DNA from: Sweltsa coloradensis
Taxonomy: Eukaryota; Arthropoda; Insecta; Plecoptera; Chloroperlidae
Length of the DNA stretch: 64,000 bases
Direction of reading: 5' to 3'
Assembly: GCA_024449915.1 (NCBI GenBank)
Contig: JAMZAV010000317.1
Span: 751,501-815,500 of the forward strand
Under the pieces are notes generated by a model, which was not told the DNA's origin, ran no database searches, and saw only the letters and a program-made list of their open reading frames with translations. Both the position numbers and the translations under genes were made by a program. Every line of letters begins with the position of its first letter. The first letter of the stretch is position 1. Below, one piece after another: positions 22,301-35,100 of this stretch.

Positions 22301-25300
22301 AATTTACTCCAGAATGAGAAGGTTTGGCTACATACATCTACAAGTGATCTTCGAGTGAACGAGTTAAGTGCGTCTTTATAATAAAAGTTAAGCCGTCGTG
22401 CTTTACATAAAGTAATATACAAGGTGTTTGGAGCTTTGCGTGCAATATGAATTATGGAACATACACAACGAGTGAGTTCGAGACATTCGTGAACAAAGAA
22501 TAACCTCACTTTCTAGCAGAGAGCGCGCGAAGCAGGCCTCTCTTTTTAGGTATAGTTCACAGGTTGAACCATCTTTGATAGTACACTACAGCAGTACTGT
22601 ATCCAGATCATTTAGGATGAAGGCACACTAAATATTGTTATCATGTGTAATCTAGTGAACCATGAACTTGTTACAGTTTACTGCTTCACGTTTACGAACT
22701 GTGAATAAAAGTATTCGTGCAAGAATTTATAAGTGTCATTGTTGTTCACTCTATCTGGATTGTCTTTCCATTGCAAATGATGAATCAATATAGGTGCTGT
22801 TCTGGTTGCTCACTGGGTTAATTCGTCGTGTCTAATGATGGATGAATGGATCATTAGTCCTGAGGAAGCCACCAACATGGGTGGTGAAACGTTGAGCTGC
22901 AACTCCACATCGACACGACGAAATAACCCAGTGAGCAACCAGAACAATTCTACGGGTCGTGAAAGCCTACAACATATTATCAATATAGGTGCTATTAACC
23001 ACTGTTAAATATCAGCCTACCCTCGCAGGTGAAGACATCTTTGTCCCAGTTACCCGGAAACCTGCAGGTAATGACCTTGTAGTCCTCTACCACCTTGAAG
23101 CCCGGTGGACAACCAACGAACACAGCCTGTGTCCTGAGCGGCACCCTGGCAGTGCAGTCTACTCCCTGTCCCCGTCTGTACTCCATCCTGTAGTGCGTGC
23201 AGGTGATGACTGCGTCTCTCGGGTCCAGACCGCTGCAGCCGAAGAACTTCGCCCACCTTGCCTATAGGGATAGGGGACATCGTTAGTGGGTGATAATTGT
23301 GTAGATTCAAGCGAGCAGACACATATTGTGTAGCCAACATCTCCCCCTCCCCCCCTTCCGCCATTTTACCACAAACAACGGATTTTTGAATATTAGTGTG
23401 TATTGACATATTGTATTGTAATATAATACATGCAATCTATAATAATGTTTGAGAGTGAAACAGAATTGAGACCTTTGTGCTGTTGTGCCACTGAAGTATG
23501 CCTGTACCATTCTGACAGTTTAAATTTAAAAAAAGGATTGAATCCTTTCTAATTTAAAAGTATAGTGATGGTTGGAAGTTGATTTGATGATTCAGTTGAT
23601 CGTTGAGGGTTTTTATGAAAATGAAATGGAATGCACAATTTTAAGAAGACAAAACCAAAATATTGCCTCTAACAAAGGATTAACATAGTAGGGGTCGTCA
23701 TCATTACAGTTCCAGACTACAGAGGAACATGAAAATATCTTGAACAACCCTATAAGGTATCCGCACTCCGCAGCTGCTAGCGAATGATCATTTGGAGGGA
23801 ATTTCGATCACAGGACGACTTTGGCGGAATGACCTTTGGTAGGCCAGTGTTCGCGTAAATGTAGGTGTAGCAACACTCCACTCCACTCTTGACACCTCTT
23901 TCCAAGTAAACCTAACGATCGTCTAGGCCGAGTCGCTTCAAAGAGGTTATTTTATTTATTATTTATTATTTATTTAACGTCTATCCTATTCAGTTATAAA
24001 AACTGATTTACAAAGGAGGACAACTAAATAAATCTAATTACATAGATGCAGAAACAACAATAAACTACATTTTCGTAAATATTTGAAATTCTAGCATTAC
24101 AACAATAGGCCTAATGCATTAAACTCAACAATAAAGGTAACAAATAAAAATTATATTATATGCATTTAATGAATGAATCAAATATCAAAAAGGGTGGAGA
24201 TTGAAAAGAAAAGAAAAGAATGAAAAAAAAAACATTAAAAAAGAAAAACGAAAAGAAAAAAACTGATTTATTAGACGATCCCACCCAAACGAATGAGGTT
24301 TGCCAAAAATCAGGAACAGCAAATCAGGGAGTATAATCAAAAAATTTCGCGGAAGAAACCACCGAACACGAAATCTTTATTATTGTGTTCAAATCTTGAT
24401 AACATTTTAGTCCAAAAAATCTTGACTCATATATATATAGGAAAACGCTAAAGTCCCGCCGCGTTGATGATGAGCTTTTTAAGTTTTTAGTTTGCTGGAT
24501 ATCTTACTTTTGCAAGTGCTTTGTTTTGCTACCTACGCATTGTAAGTGATTGTTGTCAATTCTTTGTTACCTGTCATTGTATTATTTACGTAAAAACTTA
24601 TATTAAAGCTTATTTCATGGATTGCTGCGAATATTTTAACTTTTTCTTTTAAAGGACGACTTCACCATACCTTAATGTCCATGTATAATATGAACGTTGA
24701 AGCCCACCCGTTGGTCAGATTGCCCAAATGCCACAAATTTCCGCCCCAAAAAAAAGTCAAAACAACCTTATATTTAAAATTATTTTCTATAGATTTCTGG
24801 CTAACTTTTCAACATTTCTTTCAAAAAAGCAATTACATCAATTACCTTAATGTCAACAAGTGAAATATAACGTATTACCCTAATCGTATTGCAGAAATCG
24901 TCCCAAATGTCTGAAAAATATCGCACTAAATGAATGAAAAAATCGTAAAAGGTGCAGATATGAGAAATATTTCCGATTGTAACCCAAAAACGATGCAACG
25001 TAATAAGTCAAGATTTCGAAGAGATCCCAATTCAAATTCATAAGATCCATATGCCGTTTGCCCGAATCGTAGCGAAAAGCACAAAAAAAAAAAAAAAAAA
25101 CACAAACAAACAAACAAAAAACATACCGAGCTAAATTTTGGGGGTCAGTGAAATTGAATTTGTCTTCATCTTGATAACATCCAAAAACTATATCATATCA
25201 TAATTATTTTAAAATTGTTTATGTCAAACTGATCACAGCAATGATAAGGACACCTAATCAAGTTGCAAGCTCCATCAGTGGGCGGCAACCAGACAATCTA

Positions 25301-28300
25301 GGCAGAAAAATATAATTGAAAATACATTGTTTATATCATAATCAAAGCAATAATGATCAAACAAAGAGAAAAGTAAAATCATTAATAAGAATTTATGAAG
25401 GTAAATTAACATTACACAAACACACAGACAATAACCTACAAATAAATAGTAAAAATCAATTCTTTGCTCTTTGATTCATTATCATAGCTTCAATTTTTTT
25501 TAAATTGTACAATTCCTAGATCAGTTAACTGGCTTCTAATATCATAAGAAATTGAATTCCAATAGGATACGCCTCTGTACATAAATGACTTTCTAAATGC
25601 TTCAGAATTTAATCTAGGAACTTCCAATGAGTTTTAAGTTTAAGTTTAAGTTTATAGAGTAACATTCGCTGTTTGCATTACCCTTTCTGCTACAAGTAAA
25701 ATATCCATTTGTGAAATTACACCACTGATCTGGAAATTGTACCTTTTAGTGGAGATCTCCAGCATAAAATAGGGACTTATCGGAATCTCGAATTAGTATT
25801 CTGGTGTGATAAGGAATATTTCCCAACCTGTCTCAGTTTACGTTCGACCAACATGTTCTGAGCTTATAAAACCTTCTACGTTTGAGCTCTTTAACTAAGG
25901 TCACTGTTATGTGAGGAATTAACTGTTTTAGGATTAGAAGAAATCACAGTTGTATATTTGTTCTTTGTTTCAGAGCGCCCCTTTAAATTACACTCGTCGC
26001 TATGATTGGATGCCGAATGAAATCTTACCTGGAAAAACGATACTACAGGTCTGAGACCACCTGTATCCACGTTACTTCGTGCATTCAGATGGTCCGCTAC
26101 TGACAAGACCGGAAGAAGTAGAAGAACCTAGAAGGATAGACAGAAAATGCCATTTCAGCAATTAGGGTGTATTTTGGTCAGCTACTCTCCTACACCAAGC
26201 CTGCTTTCTTTCCAGTGTGCTTACTACCCTGGTTACTGTTATCAATCCTGAAAGTTTAAGACTTTCAGTCTTGAAGAAAGTGTTATGTTCATCTAGGAAT
26301 TGATTTGCTAACTAAGCCAAATCAGTTCATACCGAACATTTCATTTCTTCTAAATGATTGTTATCTATTTCTGCTGCATCCCCCATCCTAGTCAGCAGGC
26401 GAGGTGGAAAGTCACCACACGTCAGTTCTTGGCTAGCAGACGAGTGCCAAGTACTGTTTCAGACGTACACTTATAATCTTCAAAAATTAAATGTTTATTT
26501 GAATCTAAACTAAATGTTCGAATTAAGAGAGTTCACCACCCCTTTGACAGTTAGTAAATAGCGGTTTGCTCGGCCAAAAAGCATCCTACGTACATACAAT
26601 TTTGCAAACTTGTCAACAAAGCATACATGGACGTTTTAACAGTCATAGATTTTCAAAATTTTGACTTGATTAGCCAGAAAAAATTCACGAATATAGTCAA
26701 TTTTGGACTTTTTAACAAAATTAAAATTCGTGAAATCTAATTTATTCTTTATAAATTATTTCAAAACAAATTTTAGGAATGTGTAACTATAGAAACCTTT
26801 ATTTCCACTTTCTTGAGATATGTTCAAAATCTCTAACAACTGTGATGTCATTCAGCCGAGCAAACAGAAAATTGCCTAAAACGCAGGTGGTGAACCCCTT
26901 CAAAGAAATTTTCCTATTTTAACATGTTGATGTTTTCTACTCGTAGTACAAGCATGACAAATAAGATAATGTTGAAAACTGTGTGTATTTGTTAATCATG
27001 CATGCAACTAAAGTACTTTTAGTGCAGAATGCGAACAATTTTTGCAATTTTATAATATATACTTTTTGGAAGACTTAACAAAAATAAATCTATATTATTT
27101 TGTTAATCAATAAATGACAATAATGTTGAAGTGGTGTGTGTTCGTAATTCAACAGGGAGACTGAGAAAATAAGAAATTAATACGCATGTCCGTAACATAT
27201 TTTACTCAACCCGAACCCAGCCAAGTTATAAGGAGCTAATAAGGTCCACTTCCACATTCTTCTGACGAACATTCCTTGACTCAACAATGCCCTAATACAT
27301 TCCATGTATACTCTGCAACCAGCATTCTGCCAAAGTGACCGTTAGTCCGTCCTCTGTAAATATATATCTATACTTCCACAGCCGACAGTCTCTTTATTCC
27401 ATCGATAAGATTGTAAGGATCTTATTATTTTGAATGCGTACTTTGGAGCGGCCCTGTCAACGAAAGCCAAGAAAGATGGTATTTTTTAATTCAGGATCTT
27501 TTGTGGGGGAACTCTTCCCAGAAACTCATCAACTAGAACCGATACACGGATTGATATAGTACAGCGGACTTAGAATATACGTTTTAAGACTGAAATTTCC
27601 TGAATCCTGATACATTTTGCATTCATTGAAGTCTTGGTGTCATTGCTGGTGTCGATTGAAGAATTTTACCAACATTTTTTTCACTCAAAAACAAAGTGGA
27701 CACAAGGACCATGTACGTTTAAACAACCCTTCGACATTTGTTCATCCCTATAACCATAACCCTTGTAGCGTGATAGGGGCATGAATTAATCAACACGTAC
27801 ACACAAATACCTAACTTAAACTTATTTCTCCATCAAATTCCAACTCGCAACCTTCTCGTGGTTTGGCTCGTGATTACGGGCGTTTTTCTCCCTGAAACTA
27901 ATGGTGAGCTCTGGGTCGTCGTCGGGAAACTTTCCTCTTCCCTTGGACAACCTCCCCGACCTCGACGACAATGACAACAAATACGGATGATGACACAGAC
28001 GGAGACGACCACGACGGGGGGGAACCCCTGCCCTCCCCATACGCTTGTAACTGGTTCTGACCAGCACAGGCCTGTCTACCCCTTGTCCCCCCGCGTCGCC
28101 CCTAACGTCCCTCCCTTCGTCTCGATTAGCCAAGTTGCATAAATATGAGACGTTAAGCAATATCCAATCAATTAATATTTCGAAGCATTTGAAAACTGAC
28201 ACACGCTACACACTCAGTACTGCTTCGAGTAAGACCTAAGACCTAACTACCGATACACTGGAACCCACTGCAAGCCGCAGTACACAACACAACCCTGTGT

Positions 28301-28662
28301 CTTCGGTATCCAGCACAGACTAACTCCACGCCACTCTCAGCTTCCCGTCTCCTCCTCGAGCCTTCTTCAGGCGGTCGGCGCCAGAAGCTGTGGCAACTAT
28401 TATCTAACACTGATAATACTTCTAATATCTAAGTGTCGGTGGAGACAACCACGGCCTCCACTTATAGTTATAGCCAAGGGCTGTGACACCCTAAATGATC
28501 ACCTGAACGGGGTGAAATTTCCTATTGTTAGCTGTTTACAGCAATCTTAAAACAAATTGGGATCAAATTGTGCTGACGGATAAAAATTAAAGAAAACATG
28601 TTTTAAAATATTAGATCGTGGTATCTTACCATCAGAACGAACAAAGACAACTCGCAAGCCAT
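19352..28662 (-). CDS. lectin-like gene A: signal peptide, CCP-like, Thr-rich linker, CTLD; 304 aa
   Basis: Probable secreted recognition protein. Exons in coding order: 28662-28630, 26127-26029, 23261-23021, 22267-22139, 21005-20760, 19518-19352. Phases (0,0,1,1,1) agree at each GT/AG border; total 915 nt. Residues 1-22 form a signal peptide (core LSLFVLMVLLLLPVLSVA) split over two exons. Residues 45-124 hold six cysteines ending C-PPGFKVVEDYKVIT-C then W and C, resembling a Sushi/CCP fold, although the first spacing is short. Residues 125-167 are Thr-rich. Residues 168-304 are a CTLD with AVEDCNKDGAYLL, the WIGL-like DMWVGV, and terminal KQPYIC. The EPN/QPD and WND calcium-sugar motifs are not conserved, so classical sugar binding is doubtful. 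The CTLD is split by a phase-1 intron exactly as in gene D. Gene B shares the first three exons. Confidence 0.87.
19690..20330 (+). repeat. repeat family R2, copy 1, with TTAA-type ends
   Basis: The ends are TTAAAGTGGTATTCATCCG and GGGGTAATAGCCCCTTTAA, partly inverted. The interior carries ATTTTTCGAGCTATAGGTCC and CCCATAAGAAATAACATGGG. Related copies lie at 29600-30235 (minus), 30600-30860 (minus, decayed) and 54984-55638 (plus). It sits inside intron 5 of gene A. Confidence 0.75.
21142..21480 (-). repeat. repeat family R3, copy 1
   Basis: On the minus strand it starts TTGATTGGATATTGCTTAAC, then passes GCAACTTGGCTAATCGAGAC and a GC-rich GACGACGACCC region. Other copies are 27838-28172 (minus), 32752-33072 (plus) and a remnant at 35835-36000. 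Shared open frames between copies are broken by changes, so I treat it as non-coding. Confidence 0.75.
22799..22978 (+). mobile_element. 180-bp retroelement insertion with 15-bp target duplication and hammerhead-like core
   Basis: ATCAATATAGGTGCT is present directly on both sides (22784-22798 and 22979-22993). Inside, 33-34 base inverted repeats (GTTCTGGTTGCTCACTGGG at the left, its complement at 22921-22946) flank CTGAGGAA, GCCACC, GGTGGT and GAAA. That order resembles a hammerhead ribozyme core, found in Penelope-like element repeats and retrozymes, but stems I and III do not fit well. It lies 28 bases from the end of the CCP-like exon of gene A. Confidence 0.6.
23945..24022 (-). mobile_element. 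LINE-type 3' tail with (AAAT)n, minus copy
   Basis: The reverse complement reads TTGTCCTCCTTTGTAAATCA, then AACTGAATAGGATAGACGTT, then an AAAT run, as at 8850-8960. Confidence 0.65.
24439..25170 (-). repeat. repeat family R1, copy 2
   Basis: Minus-strand copy ending GGAAAACGCTAAAGTCCCGC at the left border and CCGAGCTAAATTTTGGGGGT at the right. A long A-run (25082-25100) corresponds to the T-run of copy 1. Located in intron 2 of gene A. Confidence 0.75.
25171..26028. other. part of gene A intron 2, no element recognised
   Basis: AT-rich intronic sequence between an R1 copy and exon 2 of gene A. A short run of repeated TTTAAG occurs near 25635. Confidence 0.4.
26531..26896. repeat. MITE-like element, relative at 44210-44570
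   Basis: The borders GTTCACCACCCCTTTGACAG and GCAGGTGGTGAACCCC are short inverted repeats (GTTCACCACC/GGTGGTGAAC). The interior shares GTCAA-AAAGCATACATG and AAAAATTCACGAAT with 44210-44570. Located in intron 1 of gene A. Confidence 0.55.
27838..28172 (-). repeat. repeat family R3, copy 2
   Basis: Very similar to 21142-21480 over about 330 bases, same orientation. Located in intron 1 of gene A, about 0.45 kb downstream of exon 1. Confidence 0.75.
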
Positions 28663-28689
28663 GTTTTCCTTTGGACCAGTGTGAATAGG

Positions 28690-28726
28690 AACTGAAGCCG
28701 TTGGCCACGAGCTGGTATTTAATATA
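28690..28726 (-). promoter_or_regulatory. core promoter of gene A (TATA box and initiator)
   Basis: On the minus strand TATATTAAA (28726-28718) lies about 33 bases upstream of the A in TCAGTT (28695-28690), the arthropod initiator. This predicts a start near 28693 and a 5' UTR of about 31 bases. Gene B has the same layout. Confidence 0.7.
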
Positions 28727-28812
28727 GCCACCCGGTCGGCGGTACGGAAGCGCTTTTAGTTTCCGTTTTCGGCAAAGAATTATAAACTTTCAAGTCGAAA
28801 TGCTTATCTTTA

Positions 28813-29598
28813 TTGAATCTCCATGTTCCAGTTGAAAAATTTTATAGGACACCATCAATCGAAAGCCGACCAATTAAAAGAATTTTAACGGTTTTTGCAT
28901 GTTGGTCGACTGCTTACGAATTTGTTATGCTAGTTTCTGTTACCTTTCTTCTACTTTATCCTCTGGAACGAAAAATCTATTGGAGAATCAATTTATTTCA
29001 TCAAAGGCACCGTTTGTGGTGGCGGCAATTAAACGGAGTAACAATCAAAATAAAATATGACGAACTGCAGGACATCCCGTACACATCATCCGGTGTCATG
29101 TGTAGTTGTCTCGAGGTCGAGTCCAACGGTCTTCGTCAGTCGTCATGGGTGACGACTTCAGACTTATCCCCTCCCCGCTCTCACAGCCAAACTCTTAGTC
29201 GTGCAACCACTGCATGTATTTATTGTTTGACACATGAATGCGTTATATATTGGCACAAATTGAAGTCTATATAATTATAATTGCAAAATATTTATACAGC
29301 CCTACAAAAACTAGAACATGATTCGCTTTAGTTTTTATTACAGATTCGATGACAAAATAAACTCTGTCGTAAGGCCTTCCATGTATAAAAGGTTAATAAT
29401 TCAACTATTCTTTTAATTAAAATTCACAATTTTGGACATAAAATCGTTTCTTTAAAGTCTAATTTTTTAAAACTATATGAACACATCTGTTAGCTTTTTA
29501 ATGTATACACACATTTAGACCATTCCTTGCAAAAATTTTATTTAAATTGTGCTTGGAGTACTGTACTTACCAAAATCTTGCTCGTTGAGTGATATTAA
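28813..29598. other. intergenic, upstream of gene A
   Basis: A 462-base open frame at 28813-29274 (+) lacks a normal start codon, family signature or splice context. I see no supported gene. Confidence 0.4.
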
Positions 29599-29599
29599 A

Positions 29600-30235
29600 G
29601 GGGATATTACACTAAAAAAATATTTTTTACCACTTAATCTGTATCATAATACTACACTCAAATAAACATTACAAAATTATATCTTTTCAATCGAATTTTA
29701 CACGAATTTTTCAAGTATTTTAATCCTTCAAGTGGAAAAAATTGGCGTTTTGGGGTATTTCTTTAAAATCGGTTTTATCTTGCAAATTTTTTGTTCCACC
29801 TAGCCCCTAGATACTAGCCTAGAGCATTGTACTAATCTTAAATAGCCCTTACTAACATCGTGTCTTAAAACTGTGCGCAAAAGTGCGCAAAAGTGCATAC
29901 TTTTGTGTTAATCAGCATATTATTTTGACCCGAAAAACTTGACCAAATTACAAAACAAAATATAGCGGATTTACAGAAATGGCTGCCGAGTACGTCAATA
30001 ATGGCCATTTTTTTAAATCAAAATCCTCCAAGGTCACGGGGCATTAAGTTTGTCCCCATGTTATTTCTTTTTGGAGATTTTTGTCGATGGGGCCTATAGC
30101 TAAAAAATTACCATATTTGACACTTTTTTCCGGGTAATGGTGTACCAAATAATGTTTCTGTTAATTTATAAATTCATAACTAGTTAGCCTGAATGAAATA
30201 TATTTTTTGAGTCTAGCGGATGAAGTAGTAAATTA
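29600..30235 (-). repeat. repeat family R2, copy 2
   Basis: Starts TAAAGGGGATATTACACTAA and contains TGTTATTTCTT-GGAGATTTTTG and a GGGGC-CTATAGCT stretch, the reverse complement of the R2 copies at 19690 and 54984. Confidence 0.75.
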
Positions 30236-30599
30236 ATGAAATTAAATTTTGGACCGTCCTAGATAAATTATTCTAGGATTTTAAAACTTAAAAAAAAACA
30301 TAATATAATGTCTTCAATTGTAATTTACATGTAATTTGAATGTTTTGTTAAAATTTAGAACTGGAACAACGTCAAATTTCCTAAAAAAAAAATCTACTTT
30401 GGGCTCCCCTAGGTGCCACAGTTGTTACTTATTGAAACAAAAACGAGCAAATTAATAATCGTGATTTTCTCTAATAAATAATGTTTAAATAATTTATAAT
30501 TAATGTTTAATATAATAATTGTTTTTAAATATTTTTTTTTAATTTAAGAGGAACGTGACCTCTGAAATTTAGTACGTTACGCTATAGAGAATAAAAGAT

Positions 30600-30860
30600 A
30601 CGAGTACATCAATAATAACACCTACCAATATTTTTTCTGACCAAATTTAACCAAGGCCACGGGCCCTGAAGATCGTCGCAATGTTATTTCTTATGGGAGA
30701 ATTTTGACGAAAATAACCAAGTTGGAACATTTTTCTCGGGTCACGATGAACCCAATATGTTGTATATTAATTTCTTACTCCGTAAATTCAAAACTATTTA
30801 GCCTGGAAGAAATAGGTGTTTTGAGTACAAGGTGGATAAGAGATAAAACTTTCTCTCCAA
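30600..30860 (-). repeat. decayed R2 fragment
   Basis: Shares GGCCACGGG, ATGTTATTTCTTATGGGAGA and ATTTCTTACTCCGTAAATTC with the inner part of R2, same orientation as the neighbouring copy. Confidence 0.6.
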
Positions 30861-32119
30861 CACAAATCATTATTCTATATCGTATTTTTGTTTACGGAAC
30901 CACTCATCAAGTTTAACGAATATCTAGAGTAAAATCTCATTCATTAGTGCTTTAACTAATATTTTCCCTCTAAAAAACAATTTTAATCACTTTGTGAATT
31001 TTCGAACGTAAGTCTCCAATCGGGTTTAAACTTTGAAGCACCTGATACGAAAATAAGACTTAAGGTCACTAATTAAAAGAGTCCGAGAGATTTAATTCCA
31101 CTTTAAAACGATTAATTGTTAATATATTTCGTTTCTCTACCCTACTCAGTCATAATACATCCTGTTCGGATATGCACTCAACTGTAGAACAAGAATTGTA
31201 ACAGATTAGTGTAAGTATGGACTTGTAATTTTAACGAAGAGATAATAGGATTGGACGAGGCTCAAACACGACGCAGAGAGTTTCGACTTTGGTACTTTTT
31301 GGATTACTTTGTAGAAAAATCAACAAGTTGTTGGTTCTGTCTTTTTATCTGTTAGAAAACTAAATTTCCATTTCTCATACATCTTTCTCTCGTTTAAGGG
31401 CCATCTTTTCCTTACGAGTCTAACGAACTGTTCACTTTCATTCAATGTTTGAAATTATTTTTTATGAAAAGGGATCACATTTTTTATAAGGGTTAGGATT
31501 TTGATTGAGTTAACCATTTTGAGTTGGCAAAAACATAGCTTGATTGCTGTGACGATGTGGACGTAGTTCGAAAAGTACGAACGCACATTTTCGGTAAGGT
31601 TCGTGGCGTTCCTGTGCTGATTTGATTGGGATTAGGTAGAATTTAATTAAGAAACAGATAAAAGAAATAAATGCCGCAATATCTGTTCATTAATGACAAC
31701 AAAAAGATAATGAATAACGCGCGATACTCTGATTCGGGAAATTGGAAGAAGAAAAAAACAATAAACTACACATAATAATACCTAGATTGTGAGCGTCCTG
31801 GGTAGACTTTTGCTGATTTTAAAACACAATATATACTTTTAAATTGTTATACAAATCGATTTTAAGCTAAATATCATGCATTGTTATAATTTGTTCTAAC
31901 GAGAAGAAACAATACCATGACACTTGTAACAATACAAATACTACGTGTTTTCGGGGTATCCCCTTCTAGATGTTACCTAGGAAATCCAGCGGGTGGATGT
32001 CAGGAGTATAGTTGATTGACGTACTTTAGCCCTTGCCTGAGTCAGTGCGTGGACGGAGTAGAGTATAGAGAGGTATTCCTTCTGAACGTCAGGCCCAGTT
32101 GATCGGCTCTCCTAGAAGT
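30861..32119. other. intergenic and gene C 5' flank
   Basis: AT-rich sequence without a recognised element. The last 100 bases before 32120 are more GC-balanced and may be 5' UTR. No TATA box was found. Confidence 0.4.
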
Positions 32120-35100
32120 ATGCTGAGTAAACCTATGAGGTCTCCCGGGACTCCCGGGCCGAAGTGGGACCGACTGGTGGACGACAGACTGACCCAGGCG
32201 GACTTCTACGACGACCTCCGTGAGTGCTCGAGATAACTAGCTCTCTATACTAGCCCCAACGAAAGAATGCAGATGCTTGGTAGTGGTAGGGGTAGAATGA
32301 ATGCACGGTAAAAGGAATGTCGCCTTTCTGTATGAAAGAGAAATATCTTTTACCAACGCAAGCAAAAATTATCTGTGCTAGATCACAGAGTTCCTCCGAT
32401 GTGCAAGATCCACGCTAAGCTAGCGGGAAAAGAATTGACAAAATTGTTATGTTGGGAAAACAAATTCCAGCCACCAGCATTCTTTCGTTGGGACCACTAT
32501 AGCGCATCACATGCGAGGCGGAATCTGAGAACATCTTCGGCTGTGTGAGGGGTGGGGGGTAACCAGGTATGGTACGAAGGGGTACAGGGCCAGAGACCCG
32601 CCGGTGGGGGTTCAGGTCAACGACCCCCCATTTATGTGAAATTCATCCCTACCGGGGTTTGAACCCGGGTCTCCCACATTCCAGGTAGGCGCTTTAGCCA
32701 ACTAGATGACCGAGACGGTAACATTTAAACTTCTGAATTGTAGTTGATTGATTTGATTGGATATTGCTTAACGTCTCATATTTATGCAACTTGGCTAATC
32801 GAGACGAAGGGAGGGACGTAAGGGATGACGCGGGGGGACAAGGGGTGGACAGGCTTGTGCTGGTCAGAACCAGCCACAAGCGTATGGGGAGGGCAGGGGT
32901 TCCCCCACGTCGTGGTCGTCTCCGTCTGTGTCATCATCCGTCCGTGTTGTCATTGTCATCGCCGTCGGGGAGGTTGTCAAAGGGAGAGGGAAAGTTCCCC
33001 GACGACGACCCAGTGTTCGCCATTAGTTTCAGGAAGAAAAACTCCCCTAATCACGGGCCAAACCACGAGAAGGTTATAGATCTGAATGGATGGAATAGAT
33101 TTGAATGGATGGATTCCAACTACAATTCAGAAGTTAAATAGTTACCGTTTCGGTGGTCTAGTTAGCTAAGGCGCCTACCTGGAATGTGGGAGATCCCGAT
33201 TCGAAACCCCGTTCGGGATAAATATTTTAACTTCTGAATTGCATTAAATATTAACAATTCAACCTACGGAAGTGTTTTCTGAATCGAGAAACAAACTTTT
33301 GAAATGTTAAAAATTAGAGAGGTTTGTGGTTGATTTTGCATAAAATCTATCGGGAAAAGAGTTGAAGTCTCCAACCGAAGAAGTTCCCGATCGAATCGTT
33401 GGTTCTGTACCAACTACGTGGAAACCTAGCAGATACTTTTTACAAGGTTTTCTCCACTCTAAGTCATGCCAGTTACCTCCTCGAGGTGTGATTCGGGAAT
33501 GATTCTTCCGTTCTGTTTTCCCCAAAGCCGTATGCTGTGGCACATACGCTGGTCTAAAGCGTATGACTCTACGATGACGTGGAGTCGAATTCCGCATAAG
33601 GCATGTTTTTTTGTAGTCGTCCTTCACTGTCATTTTATCAAGTGCTATCGTCTCGAATAGCCTACAAAAATCACCATCTGTTTTCCCAAATCCACTTTAA
33701 TGTTAGATGGGCGCAAAAAAACGAATTAAGACCTAACGTTTGATGCGCTCTAAATCAAATTAGCTAAAAATATAAACATGCAGGGGCGGCTCGTGAGTCA
33801 TTATTGTGGGGGTGCACATAATTTCGAAGTCTTATTCTGCGGGAAACAAAGGGGTCTGGGACGAAATTTTTTAAGACACTAATGGTCTGAAGTACCCGGA
33901 AAACGACTTAAGAGTATATTTTTCGAATTTATTGGTCGGGAAAAACTCCCCTGTGTGTAATTGTTAATTATAGAAAACCATCCAAAATAATAATTATTAA
34001 AGGCCTATGGTTGTTTAAAATATTACATACCCGAATAATGCCCACCCCTTATGTTGTCACTTGAATTATATCTAATTTTGGGGTTGGTCGGCCTCGTGAT
34101 TTTATTTCTAATTGTTCGTCTCAGGGTCGTTTTAAAAAACTGTTTATTTTTAGATCGCTAATTACCGAAGTCATATTATAATTTCACTTCACTTCACGGC
34201 ACGATAATAATTTTAACACTGTTCACTCACTTGAAAACTGCAGTTAATCAACCCTGTCGCAAACAACTTTCAGCGATTTCGGAAGAGGCAAGGATGGTAA
34301 AGGACACCATGACAATGGAGCTTGATACTGATAGGAAACAGCGGGAATCCAGGGAAGGTCGATTTTGTCCATTAAAGGGGTATGAGACGGGCATTGACGG
34401 CATAAGAGGTGAGCAAACTTGGGATTTTATACAAGTTATAAACCCATTTCCAAGCTATTGTCGTCAAAATAATTTATTCATCGTATATTTTTTTATACTA
34501 CAATTGGCTAATAAAGTGGTTCAAATTATGTAGCTCAAATTATGAAATGCGTTTTTTTGCCGAGTGTCTACGATCAGAACTGACCGAGATACGGATCATT
34601 GTTTTATTGAATGTAGATATTTGACAAAGCTTACAATAACAACAATTGTCTATAAATCGGTCAGTTTTGATCGTAGACAAACAGCAAAAAAACGCATTTC
34701 TTAACTCAGGCTACATATTTGAACCACGTTATTAATTAATTGAAATTCTACAAAAAAATGTCCAATGAATAAATTATTTTGATCACAATAGATTGGAAAA
34801 GGTGTAATGACAGGTAGAAAACCATCACCCTGCTGGGATCAGCGCTACCATAAATCTAGGGGATGCGGGCGAGCGAAACCAATGCCTTTGAATGGAAATA
34901 ACTGGTTTTGACCCATGTGCACGTGCACCTAACCGGGCTATACCAGACGTTTAAAAGCAAAATATAACCTGAGGCTGATTCTGACCCGATACCGTGAAAC
35001 GGAGCCATCGAGTGACAACCCAGCGGCATACTTACTGATTGCAATTCTAGTTATTGACCTTTCAGGGCATGAACAGCCCAGCTTGCTTCCGCAGACGTAA

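Noticed and set aside
28813..29274. 153-codon plus-strand frame upstream of gene A
   Set aside because: Starts at TTG, no family signature, no splice or promoter support.
21089..33141. Recurring frames with NVSYLCNLANRDEG
   Set aside because: They come from the R3 repeat, with frames broken differently in each copy; no evidence of a protein.
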